A stretch of 64,000 nucleotides of DNA from Paracoccaceae bacterium (GCA_030697175.1 JAUYQR010000015.1:186001-250000); one strand, 5' to 3'; shown: positions 33,774 through 44,434, counted from the stretch's first letter. Numbers and translations: made by a program. The notes: a model not told the origin generated them from the sequence alone.

Positions 33774-34736
33774 ATGCTGGTGAACGGCAAATGGACCGAC
33801 ACTTGGCAGCCCGTTCAGGCCAAGGATGAGCAGGGCCGCTTCATCCGGCAGACCTCGTCCTTTCGCAACTGGATCACCCCGGACGGCGCCCCCGGCCCCA
33901 CCGGCACCGGTGGTTTCAAGGCCGAGGCCGGGCGCTACCGCCTTTATGTCGCCCTGATCTGCCCCTGGGCCTCGCGCACCCTGATCGCGCGCAAGCTGAA
34001 GGGGCTCGACGACCTGATCCCCGTCACCGTCCTGAACCCCGTCCTCACCGATCAGGGCTGGGCTTTCGGCGGCTATCCCGGCGCCGACACCGATCCGCTG
34101 TTTTCCGCGCGGCACATTCACCAAATCTACACCCGTGCCGATGATAGCTATACCGGCCGCGCCACGGTTCCGGCGCTGTGGGACACGCACACCAACACGA
34201 TGGTCTCGAACGAAAGCGCCGACATCGTGCGCATGTTCAACACCGCCTTCGCAGGCCTCGTCCCCGCCACGCCCGACCTCTGTCCCGCCGACCTTGCCCC
34301 ACAGATCGACGCGCTGAACGACGAGATCTACGGCAGCCTCAACAACGGTGTCTACAAGGCCGGCTTCGCCTCCACCCAGGCCGCCTATGACGAGGCGGTG
34401 GCGGGTGTGTTCGCCACGCTCGACCGGCTGGAAGCCCGCCTGACCGGCGACTTCCTCTTCGACCGCTTCACCGAAACCGACATCCGCCTTTTCGTCACCC
34501 TGATCCGCTTCGACGCCGCCTACCACGGTCTGTTCAAGACCAACCGCAGGCAGATCGCCGACTACCCGCGCCTCTCGGCCTACATGGAGCGCATCCTCCG
34601 CCTGCCCGGCGTGGCAGGCACCGTCAACCTCGACCATATCAAGGCCGGCTACTACTCGATCAAGGCGCTCAACCCGACCGGCATCGTTCCCGCCGGGCCG
34701 GATCACGTCTCCGCCCTGCTCCGCTCGGTTCTCTGA
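33774..34736 (+). CDS. glutathionyl-hydroquinone reductase (GST omega/Xi class)
   Basis: A 320-residue cytoplasmic enzyme of the YqjG/EcfA-type S-glutathionyl-(hydro)quinone reductases. The catalytic motif CPWA is visible in ALICPWASRTLIARKL, with FRNWITPDG before it and TETDIRLFVTLIRFD, the conserved C-terminal motif. AAAGGA precedes the ATG. The gene stands alone, followed by a hairpin, between the LacI gene and the nucleoside importer. Confidence 0.92.
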   Translation: MLVNGKWTDTWQPVQAKDEQGRFIRQTSSFRNWITPDGAPGPTGTGGFKAEAGRYRLYVALICPWASRTLIARKLKGLDDLIPVTVLNPVLTDQGWAFGGYPGADTDPLFSARHIHQIYTRADDSYTGRATVPALWDTHTNTMVSNESADIVRMFNTAFAGLVPATPDLCPADLAPQIDALNDEIYGSLNNGVYKAGFASTQAAYDEAVAGVFATLDRLEARLTGDFLFDRFTETDIRLFVTLIRFDAAYHGLFKTNRRQIADYPRLSAYMERILRLPGVAGTVNLDHIKAGYYSIKALNPTGIVPAGPDHVSALLRSVL

Positions 34737-34760
34737 CCAATTCGCCTAAATTCGCGCCAA

Positions 34761-34778
34761 CTGCCCGCTTGCGGGCAG
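34761..34778 (+). terminator. hairpin after glutathione reductase-like gene
   Basis: A 7-bp stem (CTGCCCG / CGGGCAG) with loop CTTG, 24 nt after the stop. No clear T-run. Confidence 0.5.
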
Positions 34779-34823
34779 CCGCGACCAATCTCTCCTTGGA
34801 CCGAATCGACTTAAGGTTTTACC

Positions 34824-34835
34824 GTTTGGTCAAAC
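34824..34835. promoter_or_regulatory. inverted repeat upstream of BMP gene
   Basis: GTTTG-GT-CAAAC lies 30 nt before the start of the importer operon. It resembles half-palindromes bound by small repressors, but the regulator is unknown. Confidence 0.35.
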
Positions 34836-34865
34836 AGACGGCCAACCAACAAAAGGAACGGGGAG

Positions 34866-35888
34866 ATGATGACCAAGGGGAACTTGCAGATCAGCCGCCG
34901 CGCGCTTCTGGCACTGGGCGGTGCCGCGATCATGGCACCGGCGCTCGGGGCCGGTCGCCTGATGGCGCAGGATGTGATCAAGATGGCCGGCATCTATACC
35001 GTGCCGGTCGAACAGCAGTGGGTCAGCCGCATCCACATCGCCGCCGAGGCTGCCAAGGCCGCTGGCGCCGTCGACTACACCTACACCGAAAACGTCGCCA
35101 ACACCGACTATCCCCGCGTCATGCGCGAGTACTGCGAGGCGGGCGTCAAGCTGATCGTCGGCGAGATTTTCGGGGCCGAGGCCGAAGCGCGCGAGGTCTG
35201 CGCCGAATACCCCGACGTGGCGTTCCTGCTCGGCTCGTCCTTCATGCCGGACGCGGCGGCGAACCCCAACCTCGCCGTGTTCGACAACTACATCCAGGAC
35301 GCCTCTTACCTTTCGGGCATCATCGCGGGCGCGATGACCACCACCGGCAAGATCGGCATGGTCGGCGGCTTCCCGATCCCCGAGGTGAACCGCCTGATGA
35401 ACGCCTTCATGGCGGGGGTGCGCGAAACCAAGCCCGACGCCACGTTCCAGGTCAGCTTCATCGGCTCGTGGTTCGATCCGCCAAAGGCCAAGGAAACCGC
35501 CTTTGCGATGATCGACGCGGGCGCTGACCTTCTGTATGCCGAACGCTTCGGCGTGGCGGACGCGGCCAAGGAACGCGGCATCCTCGCCATCGGCAACGTG
35601 ATCGACACGCAGGCCGACTATCCCGATACCGTCGTCGCCTCGGCGCTCTGGCATTTCGAGCCCACCCTGAACGCCGCCATCGCCGCGATTCAGGGCGGCA
35701 CCTTCGCCGCCGACAACTACGGCGTCTATTCCTACATGAAGGCTGGCGGTTGCTCCCTCGCCCCGCTCGGCACCTTCGAAGGCAAGGTTCCCGAGGCCGC
35801 GACCAGACTGGTCGCCGAACGGCAGGCCGCGATCATGGACGGCAGCTTCACCGTGGCCGTCGACGACAGCGAGCCGAAATCTTCGTGA
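34866..35888 (+). CDS. BMP-family substrate-binding protein (nucleoside-type importer)
   Basis: A 340-residue periplasmic binding protein of the BMP/PnrA family. It starts with a signal peptide containing a twin-arginine-like SRRALLALGG and cleavage near LMAQ. Family blocks are AGIYTVPVEQQWVSRIHIAA, DYIQDASYLSGIIAG-like NYIQDASYLSGIIAGAM, KIGMVGGFPIPEVNRL and FIGSWFDPPKAKETAF. BMP proteins with this ABC layout generally import purine/pyrimidine nucleosides or bases. GGAACGGGGAG precedes the ATG; the gene overlaps the ATPase gene by 4 nt. Confidence 0.9.
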   Translation: MMTKGNLQISRRALLALGGAAIMAPALGAGRLMAQDVIKMAGIYTVPVEQQWVSRIHIAAEAAKAAGAVDYTYTENVANTDYPRVMREYCEAGVKLIVGEIFGAEAEAREVCAEYPDVAFLLGSSFMPDAAANPNLAVFDNYIQDASYLSGIIAGAMTTTGKIGMVGGFPIPEVNRLMNAFMAGVRETKPDATFQVSFIGSWFDPPKAKETAFAMIDAGADLLYAERFGVADAAKERGILAIGNVIDTQADYPDTVVASALWHFEPTLNAAIAAIQGGTFAADNYGVYSYMKAGGCSLAPLGTFEGKVPEAATRLVAERQAAIMDGSFTVAVDDSEPKSS

Positions 35889-37465
35889 CATCAGATGCTT
35901 CCGGGGCGCAGCCAGACCTGCGCCCCGACGTTCTGCACCCCGACGTTCTGCACCTCGACCGCATCACCAAACGGTTCGGCCCGCTTCTGGCCAACGATGC
36001 CATCAGCCTCACCCTGAAACAGGGTGAGGTTATCGCACTTCTGGGTGAAAACGGCGCGGGCAAGACCACGCTGATGAACATCCTCTTCGGCCACTACACC
36101 GCCGACGCAGGCTCTGTCACGGCCTTCGGCAAGCCGCTGCCCCCCGGCAACCCGCGCGCGGCGCTGGCCGCCGGGATCGGCATGGTGCATCAGCATTTCA
36201 CGCTGGCCGACAACCTGACCGTCACCGAAAACATCCTCCTCGGCACCCGCTCGCTCTGGTCGCCGGGCCTGAACCTCGGCGCCGCCGCCGACCGCATCGC
36301 CGCCCTGTCGCGCGATTTCGGCCTTGCGGTGAACCCCGCCGCCCGCGTCGGCGCGCTTTCGGTCGGGGAACGCCAGAGGGTCGAAATTCTCAAGGCGCTC
36401 TACCGCGACGCCCGCATCCTGATCCTTGATGAACCCACCGCCGTCCTGACCCCGCAGGAAACCGAGGCGCTGTTCCAGACCCTTCGCCGCGCCGTGGCAC
36501 TCGGCCTCTCGATCGTCTTCATCAGCCACAAACTGCACGAGGTGATGGGCGTGGCCGACCGCTGCCTTGTGCTGCGCCACGGCAAGCTGGTGGGCGAGGT
36601 GGCGACCGCCAACACCGACCGTCACGCCCTTGCCGCGATGATGGTCGGCGCGGAAATCGCCCCGCCCGCCCTGTCGCCTGCCACCCCCGGCCCGGCGCTG
36701 ATCCGCTTCGCCAATGTCTCCACCCCCGACCAAGGTGCTGTCCCCGGCCTCAAGCGCATCACCCTCGACCTTCGCGCCGGCCAGATCACCGGCCTTGCGG
36801 GCGTCTCGGGCAACGGTCAGGGCGCGCTGTCCGATCTCCTCTCCGGCCTCGCCGTCCCCTCCAGCGGCGAAATCAGCCTCGGCAGCACCCCCGTCACCAA
36901 CTGGTCGCCCCGCGCCGCGATCCACGCCGGCATCGCCCGCATCCCCGAAGACCGCCACAAGACCGGCACCATCGCCGATTTCAGCCTGACCGAAAACGCC
37001 ATCCTCGAACGCTACGGCGAGGCGCCTTACAGTCGCAAAGGCTGGATGAACTGGCGTGCGGCGCGCGATTTCACCACCCATGTCATCGCCACCCACGACA
37101 TTCGCTGCCCCGGCCCCGAGGCGCGCATCCGGCTCTTGTCGGGCGGCAACATGCAAAAACTGATCCTTGGCCGCGTGCTGGAACCGGGGCCCAAGATCAT
37201 CCTCGCCAACCAGCCGGTGCGTGGCCTCGATATCGGGGCGATCACCTATGTGCAGAAACGCCTGATCGCCGCCCGAGATGCGGGGGCCGCGATCCTGCTG
37301 ATCTCCGAAGACCTCGACGAGATAATCGAGATGTCCGACCTGATCCACGTCCTCTCTGCCGGTCGCCTGTCGCCCGCCTTTGCACGGGGCGAAAAGACCC
37401 CAGCGGAGCTTGGCCTCTGGATGGCCGGTCAGGGGTTTGACATGGAGACGTCGCGTGCGGCTTGA
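35885..37465 (+). CDS. nucleoside-type ABC importer, double ATPase
   Basis: A 526-residue protein with two ATPase domains. Domain 1 is complete (GENGAGKTT, LSVGERQRVEILKAL, ILILDEPTAVLTP, SHKLHEV). Domain 2 has LSGGNMQKLILGRVL, but its Walker B region ends in NQPVRGLD where DEPTRGLD is usual, a deviation common in this family's second half. GTG 35885 overlaps the previous stop. Near the N-terminus DVLHPDVLH is a small repeat. Confidence 0.92.
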   Translation: MTSDASGAQPDLRPDVLHPDVLHLDRITKRFGPLLANDAISLTLKQGEVIALLGENGAGKTTLMNILFGHYTADAGSVTAFGKPLPPGNPRAALAAGIGMVHQHFTLADNLTVTENILLGTRSLWSPGLNLGAAADRIAALSRDFGLAVNPAARVGALSVGERQRVEILKALYRDARILILDEPTAVLTPQETEALFQTLRRAVALGLSIVFISHKLHEVMGVADRCLVLRHGKLVGEVATANTDRHALAAMMVGAEIAPPALSPATPGPALIRFANVSTPDQGAVPGLKRITLDLRAGQITGLAGVSGNGQGALSDLLSGLAVPSSGEISLGSTPVTNWSPRAAIHAGIARIPEDRHKTGTIADFSLTENAILERYGEAPYSRKGWMNWRAARDFTTHVIATHDIRCPGPEARIRLLSGGNMQKLILGRVLEPGPKIILANQPVRGLDIGAITYVQKRLIAARDAGAAILLISEDLDEIIEMSDLIHVLSAGRLSPAFARGEKTPAELGLWMAGQGFDMETSRAA

Positions 37466-38498
37466 ACCGATCGCCGCCCCCACTCTTGCCCGCCGCCTCG
37501 GCTTTCCTGCTGCGGCCTTGGCGCTGACCATTCTCGTGGCATCCCTCCTCGCCCTCACCGCCGGGGCCAACCCTTTCGCCACCCTCGGACTGATCCTCGA
37601 AGGCGCTGCCGGCAGCCGGTTCGCCGCGCTTGAGACGCTGAACCGTGCAACGCCCCTGATCTTCACCGGCCTCGCCATCTCGGTCGCGTTCCGCGCGAAA
37701 CTGTGGAACATCGGCGCCGAAGCGCAGCTTTACGCCGGAGCCATCGTCACCGTCCTCCTCGGCACCGGCCTCGTCCCCTGGCCACTCGTCCTGCCCGTCA
37801 CCGCGCTTGTCGCGATGCTGGCCGGCGCGCTCGTGCTCCTCGGCCCGGTCCTTCTGAAGACCCGGCTTGGAGTGGACGAGGTCGTCACCACGCTCCTTCT
37901 CAACTTCGTCATGCTCCTTTTCGTCAGCTACCTTCTGGAAGGTCCGATGAAAGACCCAGGTGGCATGGGCTGGCCGAAATCCTCGCCGCTGCTGCCCGAA
38001 GCGCGTCTGCCTCGCATCGTCGAAGGCCTGCGTCTGCACTGGGGGTTCCTGCTGGCGCTGCTGGCGGCCGTCGCCGTCTGGGTGATCCAGACCCGCACCA
38101 CCCTCGGCTATGAGATCCGCGCCGTCGGCCAGAACCCCCGCGCCGCCCGCTTTGCCGGGGTGCCGGTGAACGCGGTGCTGGTGAAGACCGCGCTGCTTTC
38201 CGGCGGCCTTGCCGCGCTGGCCGGGTTTTCCGAGGTGGCCGGCCTGAAAGGCCATCTCAGCCTCGATCTCTCACCGGGCTTTGGCTACACCGGCATCATC
38301 GTGGCCATGCTTGCCATGCTGAACCCCCTTGCCGTGATCCCCTCGGCCCTTTTCGTTGCCGGCGTGTTTGTCGGGTCCGACAGCATGAGCCGCGCCGCCG
38401 GGGTGCCGACCTATATCGCCGACATCCTGCTGGCGACGGCGCTTTTGTTCATGGTGCTGGCGATCCTTCTGACCCGTGTCCGCGTGGTGCGCGGATGA
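37455..38498 (+). CDS. nucleoside-type ABC importer permease, first
   Basis: A 347-residue permease with about 9 helices; NIGAEAQLYAGAIVTVLLGT, TTLLLNFVMLLFVSYL and YEIRAVGQNPRAARFAGVPV are typical of BMP-linked permeases. GTG 37455 has GGAGA upstream and overlaps the ATPase gene by 11 nt. Confidence 0.9.
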   Translation: MRLEPIAAPTLARRLGFPAAALALTILVASLLALTAGANPFATLGLILEGAAGSRFAALETLNRATPLIFTGLAISVAFRAKLWNIGAEAQLYAGAIVTVLLGTGLVPWPLVLPVTALVAMLAGALVLLGPVLLKTRLGVDEVVTTLLLNFVMLLFVSYLLEGPMKDPGGMGWPKSSPLLPEARLPRIVEGLRLHWGFLLALLAAVAVWVIQTRTTLGYEIRAVGQNPRAARFAGVPVNAVLVKTALLSGGLAALAGFSEVAGLKGHLSLDLSPGFGYTGIIVAMLAMLNPLAVIPSALFVAGVFVGSDSMSRAAGVPTYIADILLATALLFMVLAILLTRVRVVRG

Positions 38499-38530
38499 GC
38501 GGCGTCGTTTCGCCCGCCAGCGTCGGACCG

Positions 38531-38588
38531 GGGGTTTCACACCCCGCAGTCCATTGGTTTCTTGAACCAATGGCGAAAACAATGGACT
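38531..38588. other. structured intergenic element with alternative stems
   Basis: Between the two permease genes: hairpin GGGGT-TTCAC-ACCCC (38531-38545), then CCATTGGTT-TCTTG-AACCAATGG (38551-38573). A second, competing partner for the same 5' arm also exists: AGTCCATTG (38549-38557) with CAATGGACT (38580-38588). The two larger stems cannot form together. Confidence 0.6.
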
Positions 38589-38631
38589 ACCCCGTGGGAT
38601 ATCTGGCGAAGGGGAAACGGGAGGGTCACCC

Positions 38632-39579
38632 GTGACTGACGTTATCGACATTCTCCTGTCCGCCACGTTCTGGGCCGCCGTGATCCGGATCGCCTCGCCG
38701 CTGATCTTCGCCACGATGGGCGAGTTGATCTGCGAACGTGCCGGTGTCCTGAACCTCGGCATCGAGGGGATCATGGTGATCGGTGCCTTCACCGGCTGGA
38801 TCACGGTCTACGCCGGGATGCCCCTGTGGTTCGGGGTTGGTGCCGCGATGGGCGCGGGGATGCTGTTCGGGCTGCTCCATGCCACGCTGACGGTGCCGTT
38901 CGGGTTGTCGCAACATGTCGTCGGGCTGGGGGTCACGTTGCTGGCAACCTCGACCAGCTATTTCGCCTACCGCCTGATCCTGCCGGAGGTAACCTCGCCG
39001 CCGAAGATCACGCCGTTTGCCGAATGGGCGATCCCGGGGTTGAGCGACATTCCCGGCCTTGGGCCTGCGCTTTTCACCCAGACGCCGCTGACCTATGCGG
39101 CCTTCGTGGTGGCGGGCGTGACCGCGATCATCCTCTACCGCACGCCGCTTGGCCTCGCCCTGCGCGCGGTCGGTGAAAACCCCTCCGCTGCCGCCTCGCA
39201 GGGGCTGTCGGTCACCGCCCTTCGCATGGGCGCGGTGATCGTCGGTTCCGGGCTGATGGCCGTGGGCGGCGCGTTCCTGACGCTCTCGGCCTTTTCGTCG
39301 TTCTTCTTCGAGATGGTCAATGGCCGCGGCTGGATCTGCATCGCGCTTGTCGTCTTCGGCGCGTGGAAGCCCGGCAAGGCGGTCCTCGGCGCGCTGCTGT
39401 TCGCAGCCTTCGACGCGCTGCAAGTGCGGCTCCAGCAAACCCCGATCGGCGCGGTGCTGCCCTACCAGTTGTTCCTCGCCATGCCCTTCCTCCTCTCGAT
39501 CCTCGCCCTCATCCTGATGTCGCGCCGCGCCGAAGTGCCCGCCGCGCTCATGCAACCCTTCAACAAGGGGGAACGCTGA
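38632..39579 (+). CDS. nucleoside-type ABC importer permease, second
   Basis: A 315-residue permease; [20 protein letters not shown] is the family hallmark, with [20 protein letters not shown] downstream. GTG 38632 has GGGAGG nearby. It overlaps the amidohydrolase ATG (TGATG). Confidence 0.92.
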   Translation: MTDVIDILLSATFWAAVIRIASPLIFATMGELICERAGVLNLGIEGIMVIGAFTGWITVYAGMPLWFGVGAAMGAGMLFGLLHATLTVPFGLSQHVVGLGVTLLATSTSYFAYRLILPEVTSPPKITPFAEWAIPGLSDIPGLGPALFTQTPLTYAAFVVAGVTAIILYRTPLGLALRAVGENPSAAASQGLSVTALRMGAVIVGSGLMAVGGAFLTLSAFSSFFFEMVNGRGWICIALVVFGAWKPGKAVLGALLFAAFDALQVRLQQTPIGAVLPYQLFLAMPFLLSILALILMSRRAEVPAALMQPFNKGER

Positions 39580-40856
39580 TGTTCGACCTGCTGATCAAGG
39601 GCGGCACCCTGCCGGGTGGCACCACCGCCGACATCGCCATCACCGGCGACCGAATTGCCGAGGTAGGCCGCATCGACGGCCCCGCCCGGCGCGTGATCGA
39701 CGCCACCGGCGATCTCGTCAGCCCGCCCTTTGTCGACCCGCATTTCCACATGGACGCCACGCTCAGCTATGGTCTGCCGCGGGTGAACGCCTCCGGCACG
39801 CTTCTCGAAGGCATCGGCCTCTGGGGCGAGCTGCGCGCCATCGCGACCGTCGACGACATGGTTGCCCGCGCCGTCACCTACTGCGACTGGGCGGCCTCGA
39901 TGGGCCTCTTGGCGATCCGCACCCACGTCGACACCACGCCCGACCACCTGCGCGGTGTCGAGGCGATGCTGGAGGTCAAGCGCATCGTCGCCCCCTACAT
40001 CGACCTGCAACTGGTGGCCTTTCCGCAGGATGGCCTCTACCGCACCGCCACCGGCCGCCAGAACGTGCTCCGTGCGCTGGACATGGGGGTCGATGTGGTC
40101 GGCGGCATCCCGCATTTCGAACGCACGATGGACGAAGGCGCGGAGTCCCTGCGCGACCTTGGCCGCATCGCCGCCGAACGCGGCCTGATGTGGGACGTGC
40201 ACTGCGACGAAACCGACGACCCGCTGTCGCGCCATGTGGAGACGATGGCCCGCGAGGTCACGCGCCACGGCCTTGGCCCCCGCGCCGCTGGCAGCCACCT
40301 CACCTCGATGCACTCGATGGACAACTACTATGTCTCGAAACTGATCCCGCTGATTGCCGAAAGCGGCATGACCGCGATCCCGAACCCCCTGATCAACATC
40401 ACCCTGCAAGGCCGCCACGACAGCTACCCCAGGCGCCGCGGCCTGACCCGGGTGAAAGAGTTGCAGGCCGCCGGCGTCACCGTCGGCTGGGGGCAGGATT
40501 GCGTGCTCGACCCGTGGTATTCGCTCGGCACCGCCGACATGCTGGATGTGGCCTTCATGGGCCTTCACGTCGCGCAGATGACCCACCCCGAGGAAATGGC
40601 CCGCTGCTTCCGCATGGTCACCGAAGACAACGCCCGCATCATGAACCTTGCGGGCTACGGCCTGCACAAGGGCGCACAGGCCTCGCTTGTCATCCTCGAC
40701 GCAGGCACCCCGACCGAGGCGGTGCGCCTGCGCCCCGACCGCCTCGCCGTGATCTCGCGCGGTCGCGTGATCTCCGAAAAACAGCGCAACGACAGCCGGC
40801 TCACCCTGCCGGGCCGTCCTGCAACGGTGCGCCGCCGTCACCCTTCCCAAGCCTGA
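39579..40856 (+). CDS. cytosine-deaminase-like amidohydrolase
   Basis: A 425-residue metal-dependent amidohydrolase of the CodA type. Metal and catalytic motifs are DPHFHMD (first two His ligands), VHCDETDDP (third His, catalytic Glu/Asp), [10 protein letters not shown] and [13 protein letters not shown] (Asp ligand). Being the last gene of a BMP-type importer operon supports deamination of an imported base or related N-heterocycle such as cytosine, isoguanine or creatinine; the exact substrate cannot be read from sequence. Confidence 0.87.
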   Translation: MFDLLIKGGTLPGGTTADIAITGDRIAEVGRIDGPARRVIDATGDLVSPPFVDPHFHMDATLSYGLPRVNASGTLLEGIGLWGELRAIATVDDMVARAVTYCDWAASMGLLAIRTHVDTTPDHLRGVEAMLEVKRIVAPYIDLQLVAFPQDGLYRTATGRQNVLRALDMGVDVVGGIPHFERTMDEGAESLRDLGRIAAERGLMWDVHCDETDDPLSRHVETMAREVTRHGLGPRAAGSHLTSMHSMDNYYVSKLIPLIAESGMTAIPNPLINITLQGRHDSYPRRRGLTRVKELQAAGVTVGWGQDCVLDPWYSLGTADMLDVAFMGLHVAQMTHPEEMARCFRMVTEDNARIMNLAGYGLHKGAQASLVILDAGTPTEAVRLRPDRLAVISRGRVISEKQRNDSRLTLPGRPATVRRRHPSQA

Positions 40857-40897
40857 CCCACCGCCCTATAAGGCCCCAAAGCCTGAGGAGGACGCCG

Positions 40898-41482
40898 ATG
40901 CGCCGCGCCGAAGTGACCCGCAAGACCAACGAGACCTCGATCACCGCCGCCGTAAACCTCGACGGCACCGGCAAGGCCGAGGTCAGGACCGGCGTCGGCT
41001 TCTTCGACCACATGCTGGATCAGCTTGCCCGCCACTCCCTCATCGACATCCGCCTCACCGCCACGGGCGATCTCCACATCGACGATCACCACACCGTCGA
41101 AGATTGCGGCATCGCGCTCGGTCAGGCCCTGACCCGTGCGCTTGGCGACAAGGCCGGCATCCGCCGCTACGGCCACTTCTCCCTCGCGATGGACGACGCG
41201 CAGGTCGCCACCGCGCTCGATCTGTCCGCGCGCCCCTACCTCGTCTGGACCCTGCCGTTCCCGACCGCCACGATCGGCACCTTCGACACCGAACTGGTGC
41301 GCGAATTCTTCCAGGCCCTCGCCACCCACGGCGGCATCACCCTGCACGTCGACCTCATCCACGGCCTCAACAGCCACCACATCGCCGAAGCCGCGTTCAA
41401 ATCCGTCGCCCGCGCGCTGCGCATGGCGGTGGAACCCGACCCGCGCGCCACCGGCATCCCGTCGACCAAGGGCGCGCTCTAG
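40898..41482 (+). CDS. hisB: imidazoleglycerol-phosphate dehydratase
   Basis: This enzyme catalyses the sixth step of histidine synthesis. It is the 194-residue stand-alone dehydratase with [33 protein letters not shown] and [17 protein letters not shown], the metal-binding His motifs. TGAGGAGG precedes the ATG. It begins the his cluster. Confidence 0.97.
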   Translation: MRRAEVTRKTNETSITAAVNLDGTGKAEVRTGVGFFDHMLDQLARHSLIDIRLTATGDLHIDDHHTVEDCGIALGQALTRALGDKAGIRRYGHFSLAMDDAQVATALDLSARPYLVWTLPFPTATIGTFDTELVREFFQALATHGGITLHVDLIHGLNSHHIAEAAFKSVARALRMAVEPDPRATGIPSTKGAL

Positions 41483-41553
41483 GCCTTTCTTCTGTTCAGA
41501 AATATCCCCGCCGGAGGCTCCCACCCTCCCCGCCAACCCGCCGGAAGACCTTC

Positions 41554-42192
41554 ATGCTGACCGTCCTCGTCGATTATGACAGCGGCAACCTCCACTCCGC
41601 CGAAAAGGCGTTCCAGCGCATGGCGCGCGAGGTCAGTGCCGGCGACATCCTCGTCACCTCACGCCCCGAAGACGTCGCCCGCGCCGACCGCATCGTGCTT
41701 CCCGGTGACGGCGCCTTCCCGGCCTGCCGCGCGGCACTCGGCCACTACGGCGGGCTTTTCGAGGCAATCGAAGAGGCGGTCCTGACCCGCGCCCGCCCCT
41801 TTCTCGGCATCTGTGTCGGCATGCAGATGCTGGCCACCTGGGGCCGCGAATACCGCGACACCCCCGGGTTCGGCTGGATCGGCGGCGAGGTGGTGCGGAT
41901 CACCCCCGCCGACCCCGCGCTGAAAGTGCCGCACATGGGCTGGAACGACCTCGTGATCGACCACCCCCACCCGGTCCTCGACGGCATCAGCACCGGCGAT
42001 CACGCCTACTTCGTCCACTCCTACCACTTCCGCGTCACCAACCCTGCGCAGCGGCTTGCGCATTGCGATTACGGTGGCGACATCACCGCCATCGTCGGGC
42101 AGGGCAACGTCATCGGCACCCAGTTCCACCCCGAGAAAAGCCAGACCGCAGGCCTGCGCCTGATTGCAAATTTCCTGCAATGGAAGCCGTGA
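41554..42192 (+). CDS. hisH: imidazole glycerol phosphate synthase, glutaminase subunit
   Basis: A 212-residue class I glutamine amidotransferase supplying ammonia to HisF. The nucleophile is in [10 protein letters not shown], the His-Glu pair in [10 protein letters not shown], with PGDGAF and [13 protein letters not shown] precedes the ATG. It overlaps the glutaminase gene. Confidence 0.97.
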   Translation: MLTVLVDYDSGNLHSAEKAFQRMAREVSAGDILVTSRPEDVARADRIVLPGDGAFPACRAALGHYGGLFEAIEEAVLTRARPFLGICVGMQMLATWGREYRDTPGFGWIGGEVVRITPADPALKVPHMGWNDLVIDHPHPVLDGISTGDHAYFVHSYHFRVTNPAQRLAHCDYGGDITAIVGQGNVIGTQFHPEKSQTAGLRLIANFLQWKP

Positions 42193-43109
42193 GCCGCGCC
42201 GATCTGGCCCAGATCCTTGCAGAAATCGAACACCGGATGCGACTTGCCGAAGATCGTGGCACGGTCGCCGGCTACATCCCCCAGCTTGCCGGGATCGACC
42301 CCGCCCAATTCGGCATCAGCGTCGCGCTGCCCGACGGCACCGCCTGCAGCGCAGGCGATGCCGCGACCCCGTTCTCGATCCAGTCGATCTCCAAGGTCTT
42401 CACCCTTGCCATCGCGCTTGGCCGGCTTGGCGACCAGCTCTGGTCGCGCGTCGGGCGCGAACCCTCGGGCCTCGCCTTCAACTCGATCCTGCAGCTCGAG
42501 CAGGAAAACGGCATCCCGCGCAATCCCTTCGTCAACGCCGGCGCCATTGCCGTCACCGACGCCATCCTCGCCGGCCACCAGCCGCGCGAGGTGCTGGGCG
42601 AGCTGTTGCGTTTCATCCGCCTCGCCGCAGGTGATGACGCCATCCACATCAACCGCGCTGTCGCCGCCTCCGAACAGGCCACCGCGCACCGCAACATAGC
42701 CCTCGCCGAATTCATGGCCGCGATGGGCAACCTGCGCAACCCGACCGCCCTCACCATCGGCACCTACGTCCACCAATGCGCGGTCGAGATGACCACCGAC
42801 CAGCTTGCCCGCGCCGGCCGCTTCCTCGTCAACGCTCCCGGCTGCCCGCGCCTCGTCTCTCCCGCCCGCATCCGGCGGATCAACGCGCTGATGATGATGT
42901 GCGGCCATTACGACGGCTCGGGCGAATTTGCCTACCGTGTCGGCCTGCCCGGCAAATCCGGGGTCGGCGGCGGCATCCTCGCGGTGGTCCCCGGGCGCGC
43001 CTCGATCGCCGTCTGGTCGCCCGGCCTCAACGCAAGCGGCAACTCCAAACTGGGAACCGAGGCGCTGGAGCACCTCGCCCGCGCCACCGGCTGGTCGGTG
43101 TTCGGCTAG
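42180..43109 (+). CDS. glsA: glutaminase A
   Basis: A 309-residue serine-type glutaminase that hydrolyses glutamine to glutamate and ammonia. The beta-lactamase-like catalytic SxxK ([15 protein letters not shown]), [11 protein letters not shown] and [16 protein letters not shown] are present. ATG 42180 overlaps hisH by 13 nt; a GTG at 42189 overlapping the hisH stop (GTGA) is an equally plausible start. Lying between hisH and hisA is unusual, since HisH itself uses glutamine. Confidence 0.93.
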   Translation: MEAVSRADLAQILAEIEHRMRLAEDRGTVAGYIPQLAGIDPAQFGISVALPDGTACSAGDAATPFSIQSISKVFTLAIALGRLGDQLWSRVGREPSGLAFNSILQLEQENGIPRNPFVNAGAIAVTDAILAGHQPREVLGELLRFIRLAAGDDAIHINRAVAASEQATAHRNIALAEFMAAMGNLRNPTALTIGTYVHQCAVEMTTDQLARAGRFLVNAPGCPRLVSPARIRRINALMMMCGHYDGSGEFAYRVGLPGKSGVGGGILAVVPGRASIAVWSPGLNASGNSKLGTEALEHLARATGWSVFG

Positions 43110-43114
43110 GCCGC

Positions 43115-43507
43115 CTACTTCACCCGGCTCCAGATGCCGCCATCGCGGCAGATGCCCAGCACACAGCCCCGCACCGCCAGCCTGTCACCGTCAAGCTGCA
43201 TGTCCGAGTTGTAGGTCTTGTCGCGGTCCGGCGACCAGATCTTGCCGTCGTCATAGACCCCATCGCCGTAAGCCACCATGTCCCAGATGATCTGGCGCCC
43301 GATATTGGGGCTCGCGATCTCCTTGCCGGCCTTGTCGAACGCCTTGACCAGAATGCCGCAGAATGCAGGCCCGCAAGGCTTCACGGCGATGTGGCCGAAA
43401 TCCCCGTTGTCGTCGGGCCGCGTCTGCCACACCCCCTCCACCGGGTCGGCGGCAAAAGCCGCGCTGCCCGCCATCGCCAGAACCGTCGCCAAGATCACCT
43501 GCTTCAT
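43115..43507 (-). CDS. DUF2147-family secreted protein
   Basis: A 130-residue protein with a signal peptide ([20 protein letters not shown]) and the DUF2147 pattern: [44 protein letters not shown] and [17 protein letters not shown] with four Cys. It probably acts in the periplasm; function unknown. GGGAGGAAGG precedes the ATG. It is inverted relative to the his genes. Confidence 0.88.
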   Translation of the reverse strand: MKQVILATVLAMAGSAAFAADPVEGVWQTRPDDNGDFGHIAVKPCGPAFCGILVKAFDKAGKEIASPNIGRQIIWDMVAYGDGVYDDGKIWSPDRDKTYNSDMQLDGDRLAVRGCVLGICRDGGIWSRVK

Positions 43508-43654
43508 CGGCCTTCCTCCCCACGTTGCCTGCGACAGTCTGCCCGATGCGCCCCGCCGATCAAGCCTGACGTGGGGTCGTCCGCCCGCGCCGCCCCCCTT
43601 GGCAAGCCCCGCAACCCATGCCAAAGACCGCGCAACCGACAGACGAGGCCCGCC

Positions 43655-44374
43655 ATGATCCTCTACCCCGCCATCGACCTGAAGGACGGCCAGTGCGTCC
43701 GGCTTCTGCGCGGCGAGATGGCGCAAGCCACCGTGTTCGGCGACGATCCCGCTGCACAGGCGCTGAAATTCCAGACCGCCGGCTGCGAATGGCTGCACCT
43801 CGTCGATCTGAACGGTGCCTTCGCCGGCACCCCGGTCAATGCCGCCGCGGTCGAGGCGATCCTTGCCGCAATCAGCGTCCCCGCCCAGCTTGGCGGCGGC
43901 ATCCGCGACATGGCCACCATCGCCGCGTGGCTGGAAAAGGGCCTTGCCCGCGTGATCCTCGGCACCGTCGCCGTCGAAAACCCCGGCCTCGTGCGCGAGG
44001 CGGCCCGCGCCTTCCCGGGCCAGATCGCCGTCGGCATCGACGCGCGCAAGGGCCGCGTCGCAACCAAGGGCTGGGCCACAGAAACCGACGTCATCGCCAC
44101 CGATCTCGCGCAAAGCTTCCAGGACGCCGGCGTGGCCGCGATCATCTACACCGACATCGACCGCGACGGCGCGATGCAAGGCCCGAACATCGAGGCGACC
44201 GAGGCCCTCGCCCGCGCCGTCACCATCCCCGTCATCGCCTCTGGCGGTGTCTCCCGGATGGAAGACCTCCTCGCCCTGCGCGACACCGGCATCATCGCCG
44301 GCGCCATCTCCGGCCGCGCCCTCTACGACGGCGCCATCGACCTCGGGCGGGCGCTGAAGGCCCTCAGGGCCTGA
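43655..44374 (+). CDS. hisA: phosphoribosylformimino-AICAR-phosphate isomerase
   Basis: A 239-residue TIM barrel with [37 protein letters not shown] and VIASGGV, the phosphate-binding and catalytic Asp motifs of HisA. The ATG is preceded by ACGAGG. It catalyses the fourth step of the pathway. Confidence 0.96.
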   Translation: MILYPAIDLKDGQCVRLLRGEMAQATVFGDDPAAQALKFQTAGCEWLHLVDLNGAFAGTPVNAAAVEAILAAISVPAQLGGGIRDMATIAAWLEKGLARVILGTVAVENPGLVREAARAFPGQIAVGIDARKGRVATKGWATETDVIATDLAQSFQDAGVAAIIYTDIDRDGAMQGPNIEATEALARAVTIPVIASGGVSRMEDLLALRDTGIIAGAISGRALYDGAIDLGRALKALRA

Positions 44375-44434
44375 CCCAAAGCCCCCCGAAACAGACCCGA
44401 GATCGCCTCCGTTTCATCCCCTGCCCGATCTTCC

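Noticed and set aside
32571-34706. Long reverse frame extending the LacI regulator
   Set aside because: The frame upstream of the ATG at 33590 is the shadow of the glutathionyl-hydroquinone-reductase gene on the other strand; the HTH begins a few residues after 33590.
34824-34835. RutR-type operator (TTGACCA-N2-TGGTCAA)
   Set aside because: Only one half, TGGTCAA, is present; the dyad is reported as an unassigned inverted repeat instead.
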